DNA of 64,000 nt, taken from the NCBI GenBank assembly GCA_023362775.1, contig JALMGJ010000011.1, positions 16,790,001 through 16,854,000 of the forward strand, given 5' to 3'. A model generated the notes under the pieces. It had not been told where the DNA came from and did not search any database. It saw only the letters and a program-made list of their open reading frames with translations. Within the stretch, counting starts at the first letter, position 1, and every line of letters begins with the position of its first letter. Shown in pieces: positions 55,401-64,000 of the stretch. The DNA comes from Charina bottae. Lineage: Eukaryota; Chordata; Lepidosauria; Squamata; Charinaidae. The position numbers and the translations under genes are program-made.

Positions 55401-58400
55401 CATTGCATGGAAGAAATTGTGAAAAACACAGAATGAGAAATATAATTTGAATAAATGGTAAAATAATTGTGATCAGAAAAAATGGACAGGGTCTAATAAA
55501 AATATTCAGGGAAAAAAAGCATCTTGGATAAAGATGGGTGTGGGGGACAATTTAAGAGTATTTTATTTGACACAGAAGAAAAGCCACCGAGGCTTTCACC
55601 TTCTCTGGCACAGGCATTCAATATACAAGGTGCCACATCAGGAGTTGTAAGACAGTAACTCTCACTTTAATGTTTTGCCCAAAGGAGTGACATTTTTCCC
55701 TTGGTCTCCTCCAAGACTAAAATGGGCCTTCTTAGATGTAATCCCACAACTGCCCATTTCTAGGAGGAACTGTAAGGAGCCATAAAGAATATCCTGGCCT
55801 GAGATCATTTGTTTGGAGAAATAAATCCATGGTGAGATTTTTACAAGAAAAGTATGGTCATCACTAAGAAAGATTTCATTTTTACAATTCAGGATTGTAC
55901 AGGTATATCTTAATGGTACACACAAGAGTGGAGGGAAACCTACTCAGAAAAATGTTCACTAGCAACAGTGGTCAAAGAAGACCTCTGCTTGTTGCTAAAT
56001 TTCAGTTCCCATCAGTTTTAGCCAGCATGTCTAATGAAGAGAAACGATAGAAAATGAGGTCTACACATTTCCCAATTATGAATGGGAGCACAAGTTCTCA
56101 GGCTTTCATGTTGTGAAGGTTATTATCAGCTTCTTCCGTGTGAAACTTGATGCAATCCTTTGACTATTTGTAATACAATCATGGGACAAGAAAGGAGCCT
56201 CCTCGGGCGTCCCCCGGGCAATGGTGATGTCACCGGCAAATCCTTTCACTACAAAAGAGCCTCGGTGCTTCTGACACGAAAAAAAATACAATCATAATGT
56301 TAATGAGGCATCCAATAATCAAAAAGGGAATGGAAAAGCTGTATGTCAAAGAATATGCTTCTCGGTTTAATTTTCAATGCCTCTTTCTTCCAAACAGCTT
56401 GGTTATGGCTCTTTTGACCCAGTCCTGAGTGACAAAAGGAGGTTCCCTTCCTTCTTCAGCATGGTCCCAAAGGAAAATTTACAATATAAGGGGATGGTTC
56501 ATTTACTGAAGCATTTTGGTTGGAACTGGATTGGCCTTTTGGTTTCAGAAGATGAGAATGGGGAAAGCTTTCTTCGGAATCTCCAGCCAAAGCTCTTCCA
56601 GAATGATATTTGCATTGCTTTGATACAATTGATCCCAGGAATGATAACTCTGGGTTTACATGAAGAGTCCTTTCTTGCAAGGTTAACAAACATAAGAGAT
56701 GCTATCTTCCTGAACAATACCAATGTGTTCCTGGTCTCTGGTGATGCCCACTCTATGCAGGGTTTCCAATGGATGCTATCAATATGTGAATTTCACATGA
56801 GGCGCCCAATGGACCACAGAGTGTGGATCATGACCTCTCACTGGGATTTCACTGCTATTTTAGAGCCAGATGTTAGTTTCCCAGCACAATCCTTCAATGG
56901 TTCCTTATTCTTCTCACTCCACACAAACATGGTGCCAAGATTTCAGGAGTTTCTTGAGAGCCTTAACCCTTTTCTAAATCAGTTTCCTTTCATCATTGCA
57001 TTCTGGACGTGTGCATTTCACTGTTCATTCCTTCCAGACACCAAAGCAAATAAATCCTGCACTGGGAAGGAAGAACTGGGGAGACTCCCTGGCTCTGTGC
57101 TTGAAATGACCATGTCTGGAGAGAGCTACAACGTCTACAATGGGGTTTACTCTGCAGCACATGCTTTGCACGCAATGCATTCAACCAGAGCAAGGTCAGC
57201 TTCTATTAGCAATCAGGATCTAGCAAATGTTCAGCCATGGCAGGTATGTTATTGCTCTTCTCAAATATACTGTATCAGTATAAGGCCTGATGGAGGCATG
57301 AAGGCTCTGGATTCAATGCTCTGCTCTCTGTTGGTAATTTCTTTTTTAATCTGTTCAATCATGTCCGATTTAACTGTCTGCAATTCAGATTCTAATTTAG
57401 CTGAATTCTGCCAGAGATCCTTCTCCCAAATCAATCTAACTGCTGTAGAAGCGGCTCTTAGTGGAGATCTGTCAGTTAGTGCTGTGCTTTTTTATAAAGC
57501 ACCATAAACTTAATCAGTTTGTGTGCATGAAACATACATACACATCCTGCTATGATTTTTGCTGTTTATTAGTTCAGTCACTTCCGACTCTTCGTGACTT
57601 CATGGACCAGCCCATGCCAGTGCTTCCTGTTGGCTGTCGCCACCCCCAGCTCCCCCAAGGTCGAGTCCGTCACCTCCATAATATCATCCATCCATCTTGC
57701 CCTTGGTCGGCCCCTCTTCCTTTTGCCTTCCATATTCCATATTCCTGCTATGAATAACTTACAAAATTTGAGGTGCTACAAGATTAACAGTGTAACATCT
57801 GCAAATGATAACATCTGGAATTGTGTGGTTAGGGAGAGATTATCTCGGAGAAAATCTATCTATCTGGTCACTATTTTAATGAAAAGTTAAAGTGAAAATG
57901 GATGTGATTTAAGATTTAAGTGAATACGAATGTTATGAATCTTCTTAATAAATATTGTTGTTCTTGTGGCATTTCTCACATTTCTAAGATGTTTCACTGC
58001 ATTACATGTTATTCTTTTAACAAAGATCTTCAAGAGAAGCTTGAGAGATAACTTTTTGAGAATCTTTCTCTTTTGAAATATGCATGTCAATACATCACAA
58101 AAATACATACACTATACCTACTACACACAACTTGAACAGAATTCTCTGGTCCAAAACTGATCTCTACTTTTAAATGAGAGAATATTTTTCCCTATATTGC
58201 TTTCTGATCTGATCTTACTTTTCTACTCCCTCAAATCCAGCTTCACTACTTTCTGAGAAACACCCATTTTAATAACAGTGTGGGAGATGAAATCTTTTTT
58301 GATGAGAAGGGGGACTTTGACCCAGGATACAACATCCTCAACCTGGTCACCTTCCACAATCAGTCCTTCCAGAGAGTCCAGATTGGAAGGATGGACTCCA

Positions 58401-60467
58401 AAGCCCCCGATAGGAAGAAGTTCATCATCCATGAAGGCGCCATTGTGTGGAATCACAAGTTTCAGCAGGTGGGACATTTGGGGATATTGTTATTAAGGAG
58501 GCTATCATTTCTGGAAGAAGATATTCTTGTATGATGACTTGAAAATCCAAAAGTGCAGTATAGTGATGATGTCCTGGAGTCTCATGGTTTTGGGTGTGTG
58601 TGTGTGAGTGTGAGTGTGTGTGTGTGTGTGTGTTAAATTGCTCAACATACACTAAGTTTAAAAAGTCACAAGGAGATATATTTTAAAAATGGACAGAATA
58701 AATGTAAGGAGAAAATAAGTTGAAAAAATGTGATGAATCTTTATGGTAAATGTATTATGTAGAGAATAAATACAAGCAGGATGTCATTTTACTCTTCTTA
58801 TGCAAAATGTAAGCAACCACATGGAAAACCCAAGTGAGTGTGCTGACACTGAGCTAAACAATGGGGCAATTTTTCTAGTGAGTGTTTCCCTATTTTCCAC
58901 AAGGAAATAAGCTTCTCACAGAATTTTCTCTCATTTTTTTTAAATCTACAATACAATTTCCTTTTGCAATGTCCCCAAGTTAAAATTGATCTTAGGTACT
59001 GTGGATGCAAAATAAATGTGCAAACAAAGTAAAATAAATATATGTTTTTTAAAAGAAACAAGGTTTCCTTCTGCTGGTATGCTCCCTTCAGAACATTTTT
59101 AGAGAACTAGGTAGATACTTATGATGCAAAGAAGCAACATTCATTTTCCAAGCATAGAAATTGCAACAACACCTCTCGCCTTCATTTCTCCCCCCGACAG
59201 CAGGCTACAGGTGACTACAGATTTCATTGTTTTCAGGTAGAATGGACACTTGATGCTGTTTTATGTTTTAAAACTCATTTTACCAATTTTTCTGCAGAAT
59301 GTATGATAGGTACTTCTCAGTAGACTCTCTCATAGCATCTCCTTTTGTGGCTACACAACGATAAATATGCCTGGGCATGGTTTCAGCAAAACTCAGCATA
59401 CAACCCAGAATATGAAATGGTTGCTGTAAACTTGGAGCATTCTTCAAATTTAATAAACCAGTATGCTTTCTACTTGTGTTTTCTCCAAAGAAGGTGAAGG
59501 ATTTCCAGAGGTTGTTGGTGAATCCCACTCATAAAGGTTCCCAATGGTTATTTTAGGTGCCTCCCCATGCCAGATGTGTTGAGAGCTGCTGCCATGGATA
59601 CAGCAAGGCTGTTCAGGAGGGGAAACATGCCTGTTGCTATATTTGCACCAAATGTCCTGAAGGAAGAATTTCAGTCCAAATTGGTAAGTGAAAAAAATAA
59701 ACAGAATTAGAGAGAGCTTTTAGGCTTATCCCTTTTTGTTCCTTTCAACTTGGTATAGTCCCTTGGGGAAAAGATTTACTCCAATCCACTCTGAAATGGG
59801 GCTGTAAGGGTTTTTTTTTAATGAAATGAGGTTTATTTGAATAGTTGAATAAATTATTTCTGCTATACTCCTGTTCATTATATTGAGAGATAATGTTCTT
59901 TCCAGGAAAAGGAAAGTGGAAAACTGATTGATTGATTGATTGATTGATTGATTATGTGCCATCACGTTGTTTTCAATGCCTAAAGACAAAATAGATTTTC
60001 TTCATGACTATCTATCCCTAACCTTTCAGGTCTTCCAACAGTTCATTCATCATCACTGAAACTGAATCCATCCACCTTGCTTCTAGTTGTTCTCTTCTTC
60101 TCTTTCCTTCCACGTTTCCCAGCATTAGAGCCTTTTCCAGAGAGCCAGGTCTTTGCATAATGTGTTCAAAATAGGATAATTTCAGCCTAGTTGTTTGTGC
60201 CTCAAGTGAGTTGTTCAATGATGAATTTGTCTGGTTCTCTATCTATGAGATTCAGGACTTCAGAGCAATTCCTGATGTTCTCTTTCAAAATGGTGGGTAT
60301 ATATTCAAGATCATATCATGGAAGCTGATGGGCTTTCTTCTTCTTCTTTAGCTTAACTTGGAACTTACATAGGAGCAATTTGCAATCTATTCCACAGTAA
60401 GCACCTGGCCCTGTCTTTGATAATTGAGCTCCTCCACCTCCTTTAAGCAGTAATATAGTTAATTTGG

Positions 60468-60503
<36 letters not shown>

Positions 60504-61671
60504 CATCCATCCATCCATCCATCCATCATTTAATTTTTTATAGACACCCACCTTACTGCTGTGACTGTGTGGCTTACAGAGTTAAAAACCAAAAAAGCAA
60601 TACAAAGACAACTATAAAAACCAAAACATAAAAATAAAAACAATAAAACTATTATTGCTTAAGGGGAAATGGGTAAGTGAACAGCATCACCAGGAGTGAG
60701 TTCTCTAAGTTAGCTGGGTAAAATGTTCTGTATACTTGGAAATGACAAGGCTTTGTTCCTTTATTTCAGATGCAGACCAATGTAACAGATGCCCAGAAGA
60801 TCACTATTCCAATGCAGAAAGAGACCAGTGTCTTCCCAAACGTTTCAGCTATTTATCCTTCGGTGAAGCCTTAGGAGTCACTCTGACTTCCTTGAGTCTT
60901 TTCTTTTCAGCAACCCTCATTTTAGTGGCAGTGACTTTCATTCTGAACTGGGACACCCCCATTGTCAAAGCCAACAACAGGAACATCACATGCGTCCTTC
61001 TCTCCTCTCTCCTCCTATGCTTTCTATGCTCCCTGTTGTTTATTGGTTGGCCTGGGGAAGTGACTTGCCTTTTCAGACAAACTCTGTTTGGCACCATTTT
61101 CTCCATCTCTGTTTCCTGTGTCTTGGCCAAAACCATCACTGTTGTTCTGGCCTTTCTGGCCACCAAGCCAGGGAACCGAATGAGGAAGTGGCTAGGGAAA
61201 AGATTGGCAGGATCGGTCATTGTCTTCTGCTCCTTAATTCAAGCTTTTATCTGTGCAGTGTGGTTGGTGACATCTCCTCCTTTCCCCGAGTTGGACATGC
61301 ACTCTCAGATTGAAAAGTCCATAGTGCAATGTAACGAAGGCTCAGATATGATGTTTTACATTGTTCTGAGCTACTTGGGGCTGCTGGCCACCATTAGTTT
61401 CACTGCGGCTTTCTTTGCTAGGAAGCTGCCTGATACTTTTAATGAAGCCAAGCTAATCACCTTCAGCATGATTGTGTTTTGCAGCATTTGGGTGTCCTTC
61501 ATCCCAGCCTATCTGAGCACCAAGGGAAACTTCATGGTGGCTGTGGAGATTTTCTCCATTTTGGCTTCTACTGCAGGTCTCCTGGGCTGCATCTTTCTCC
61601 CCAAGTGCTACCTCATACTTTTGTACCCACATCTAAACACAAAAGAACATCTGACCAGAAGGATACTTTAA
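52244..61671 (+). CDS. Vomeronasal type-2 receptor (V2R), copy B, six exons
   Basis: Duplicate of the gene at 7663-16904. Exons: 52244-52482, 54465-54762, 56398-57243, 58241-58468, 59557-59683, 60770-61671, each the same length as in A. Together they give 879 codons with intact frame and splice sites. By eye about 22 residues differ from A, spread through signal peptide, ligand domain and 7TM but none in exon 5. Replacement changes outnumber silent ones in exons 1, 2, 4 and 6, which fits relaxed or diversifying change after duplication. Domain order and expected membrane role are as for copy A. Confidence 0.93.
52566..52891 (-). mobile_element. tRNA-derived SINE (Sauria type), V2R intron 1, copy B
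   Basis: Same insertion as 7985-8310. The B box here reads GAGGTTCGAATCC, without the C-to-T change of copy A. Confidence 0.85.
53536..54340 (-). mobile_element. tRNA-derived SINE with internal tandem array, copy B
   Basis: Counterpart of 8956-9555, about 205 bp longer because the internal array has six units. Confidence 0.75.
53712..54323 (+). repeat. 102-bp tandem array, 6 units (copy B)
   Basis: GCTGAGAGA starts at 53712, 53814, 53916, 54018, 54120 and 54222. Units alternate between variants with CTCAGTATCC and with CATGGACTCC, suggesting that a two-unit block was duplicated. Confidence 0.93.
54465..54762 (+). CDS. V2R copy B exon 2
   Basis: [27 protein letters not shown] and [15 protein letters not shown]. 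Four replacements against A (I/F, I/L, N/S, M/T) and about one silent change. Confidence 0.92.
55290..55325 (+). repeat. (TTATG)n microsatellite, copy B
   Basis: Shorter than its counterpart at 10506-10570 and interrupted once (TTATGTTTG). Confidence 0.85.
56398..57243 (+). CDS. V2R copy B exon 3
   Basis: 282 codons. About six replacements against A (for example WICAF to WTCAF, SLFEM to SVLEM) and about seven silent changes. Key flytrap motifs unchanged. Confidence 0.93.
57558..57742 (-). mobile_element. 5'-truncated BovB 3' end, V2R intron 3, copy B
   Basis: Same insertion as 12806-12990. Target duplications at 57545-57557 and 57743-57755, now with one mismatch. Confidence 0.87.
58241..58468 (+). 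CDS. V2R copy B exon 4
   Basis: 76 codons, differing from A only at HEST to HEGA. Confidence 0.93.
59557..59683 (+). CDS. V2R copy B exon 5
   Basis: Cysteine-rich linker. Protein identical to copy A, with two silent differences. Confidence 0.93.
59924..60440 (-). pseudogene. Internally deleted RTE LINE in V2R intron 5, copy B
   Basis: Same element and same internal deletion as 15142-15660, with a shorter GATT tail. Confidence 0.75.
60469..60680 (-). repeat. (TATC)n(CATC)n microsatellite with LINE/SINE tail, copy B
   Basis: Counterpart of 15689-15900, with fewer CATC units. Confidence 0.6.
60770..61671 (+). CDS. V2R copy B exon 6, 7TM domain
   Basis: Begins [15 protein letters not shown] (E to N against A, a two-base change). 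Other changes include V to I, V to F, K to N, A to V and I to L, with about one silent change. Confidence 0.94.
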
Positions 61672-62639
61672 TGGTCATATACATATATTTTCAGGACTTT
61701 CCTGGTGACCAGAAGCATCCTTAGGGGAGACCCCAAAAATTCAAGATGGCAGACACAACCAAGCAACTAAAGTCCTTTTTTATATTCTGTGCATGAATGA
61801 TGCATGGAATAAAGGAGCAGGACTTTGATTACAATCCCTTGCTTGACATTTTTGAAAGCAGACACATACTGTATGTACATACCCATGTCCTTTCACTTCA
61901 TTGGAAAGCCTCAATTCAATTTCTTTTTTAACTAATGCTGAAGTATATTTTCTATTACATCTACGTCTCCATGGTTTGATTGATATATAACTCTTAGTGA
62001 TAACACTTCATAGTTATCCTCCCCTCCCGTGCCCTGCTATCCATAACTCTTCTTTGTGCTTTACCAGCGGAGTTTGGCTGAAAAGAATTCCTGGGTTTTC
62101 CTCAGGCTATTTTGCTTTTCAGTCAAACAGAGTTTGCCAAGGTGCTAAGGCAAGGTGGCAATCAAGGAAGGAAAAGTTATGGCAAGGATGCATCCCCAGT
62201 TATGAAATTGTCTCCCCAAGAAGAACTCTCCTCTGACCTCTGTGACTTTTTTCTGCATTTTTGTTGATGTTTTAGCTCTTACCCTAAATGTAGTCGGGAA
62301 CTCTTGTATTTTGTTCCAGTACCTGTGAAACACAAAGAGATCTAGCTGAATGAAAGACAGGGTTTAAGATCAATAATAACTAACTAAACAAATCAGTATA
62401 TGTGAAAAAATATCTTAAGTTACTGCAATGACATGAATGACATGACACTGCTGAATGCAGTCTTTATTGATACAGTGCACACCGGAGGGGTTCTCACCAA
62501 AATGGTGGGTGCCTACCCTGCAGACAAAAGAAATGCACTGATATGTGCACTGATATGTGCACTGATATAGACAAAAGAAATGCACTGATGACTTATATAG
62601 CATCTTCCAGCAAAATGGATACCACACAACTTTATTTAA
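61672..62639 (+). other. 3' flank of V2R copy B
   Basis: AATAAA at 61808-61813 matches the copy A signal. Near 62530-62585 the word GATATGTGCACT is repeated once more than in A. No gene. Confidence 0.55.
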
Positions 62640-63476
62640 AAGTGCCTGACCACTCAACCCACCACAGCAAAACCAACAGAAGCTATGGAAAGAATTACAC
62701 TGCCATACATCAGAAACATCTCAGAAACTACTAATAGACTGTTACAACCACATGGCATCACCGTAGTATAAAAACCAACTAAAGCCCTCCAAAACTTCTT
62801 AAGCAAACCAAAAGACCCAGTAGCCCAAGAAGAAAAAATAGGGGTTATCTACAACATACAGGGTAAGGACTGTAGCAGCCACTATGTAGGACAGACTGGC
62901 AGAAAACTAGCAGAACGCATCCACGAAAATCAACTAGCAGTCAGAAGACATGATGAAAACTCCTTAATCTCACAACACATGGACAGACTCAACCATACTT
63001 TCAACTGGGAAACTGTGAGCATCTTAAACCAAGCCAAATCCAAAAATGCTACAGAATTCCTGGAAGCTTGGCATTCAGACAAAGCAGCCATCAACAGACA
63101 CATAGAGGTAAAGAACATTTACATATCATTCATAAGAGACAATAGAAAAGCCAGAAGACCAGAACACCTCCTTGGCAGCAATCAATACCCAGATATGCAA
63201 AGATGAAAACCAGGATTAGCACCAGAGGAACTATTAAACAGCACAATATACCCTAATCAAGGAACTATTAACAGTCAATCAACCAAGCAGCAAACAACAG
63301 CACAATCAAGGAACTACCAAGGAGAGAACAACACCCCCACCAACACAAGGAGGACAAGCCATGGTATATAAACAGAGAGCAAGTCTGAAGTTCGCACTGA
63401 AGACATTGCCTAGCCTGGCAATGAAACGTCTGCAAGAAAACAGCAAGGCTCAGAGAGCACCAAGGACTCCACAGCA
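62640..63476 (+). pseudogene. Penelope-like element 3' fragment, copy B
   Basis: Counterpart of 17890-18725 with the same in-frame stop before KPTKALQNF. The GIY-YIG core (GVIYNI...YVGQTGRKLAE) and the FLEAWHS segment are readable. Confidence 0.84.
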
Positions 63477-64000
63477 CAGATATTTATACATTACAGAAAA
63501 GGAAATGATGTAAGCATACATATTCATATGACGATGCAGGCATACATACATATTCATAAGCAATACATGTCAAGTTACTTTCTGTCCTACTTATTTAGTC
63601 TGAAGAAAGCCATTGTCTTAGTGGGAAGAAGAGAGGGAGCAAACTTCTTGAACACAGGGATTTGTGGGTTGCTTTGGGAATGTCCTGATAAAAGTTAGCA
63701 AAAGCTGCAGAAGCTGGTGTGAGATAGTGTCCAAGGTTGACCTTGGGAGACAGGAGGAATGTTGAGTATTTTTTAATTATGGAAGATTTTATGCACATAA
63801 TTTTAGATTTTTAAAGTGCACTCAAAAGGAAAAAAAGGTGGGGGCTTAGAGTAAGGAATTTGGAGTCAGGAATTGACGCCAACAAGTCTGTGATAAGGGA
63901 CTGAGTTGTTTACTTCAGCCTGATCACGAGGCTTCTGCTATTGTGTTTCTTACTGACTAAAGGTTAATGGTTAATGGGAGCTCCTGATTGGTTAAATGTG
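63477..64000 (+). other. End of copy B
   Basis: Matches 18726-19254. No gene seen. The window ends inside the duplication. Confidence 0.5.

Larger units (their letters stand above)
45567..64000 (+). repeat. Segmental duplication, copy B
   Basis: This is the second copy of the block at 1-19254, in direct orientation. The sequence left of 45567 is the 5' part of the same degenerate RTE element, which in copy A would lie before the window. The copies keep the same order of every gene and repeat. Large differences are the empty LTR-element site near 46270, the BovB insertion, a longer SINE-internal array (six units against four) and a shorter TTATG microsatellite. Confidence 0.93.

Overview
This is a vertebrate nuclear window, almost certainly from a squamate reptile and plausibly a snake, although lizard versus snake cannot be settled from the sequence. 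The evidence is spliced type-2 vomeronasal receptor (V2R) genes, an intronless olfactory receptor, BovB (RTE) LINEs, tRNA-derived SINEs with a BovB-like end, L2 and L1 LINEs, a Penelope-like fragment, a Ty1/copia LTR element, a chromodomain gypsy fragment, hAT MITEs and long TATC microsatellites. No bacterial, CRISPR or operon-like feature is present.

Layout. Positions 1-19254 (copy A) and 45567-64000 (copy B) are two copies of one direct segmental duplication, spaced about 44.7 kb apart and about 1-2% different by eye. Both run off the window. Each carries one six-exon V2R gene on the plus strand: A at 7663-16904 and B at 52244-61671. In both, the exons I assembled join in frame with GT/AG junctions into 879 codons. 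The copies differ by private insertions. A has a 5 kb copia-type LTR element (713-5758). B has a full-length BovB with an intact 1010-residue ORF (47393-50615), and two extra units of a 102-bp tandem array inside an intronic SINE.

The unique middle (about 19.3-45.6 kb) holds several items. There is a nearly full-length L1 (21061-26650) with an intact ORF1 and two nonsense codons in ORF2, flanked by an unusually long 92-bp target duplication. A third complete V2R gene lies on the minus strand (34242-27379, also 879 codons) with a TATA-like box. Next come one class II olfactory receptor on the minus strand (36067-35126) and an orphan V2R 7TM exon on the plus strand (39619-40520) whose upstream exons are missing. 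The rest is dense transposon debris.

How the genes work together: V2Rs are family C GPCRs of vomeronasal sensory neurons with a large extracellular Venus-flytrap ligand domain, a cysteine-rich linker and a 7TM domain. The window looks like part of a V2R cluster expanding by tandem and partial duplication in repeat-rich DNA. I did not find a clearly new molecular system. The most unusual observations are structural: the 92-bp L1 target duplication, the SINE-internal array, the copia element with a half-tRNA primer site, the double use of one target site in a V2R intron, and the shared but differently deleted intron-5 LINE that ties the orphan exon to copies A and B.
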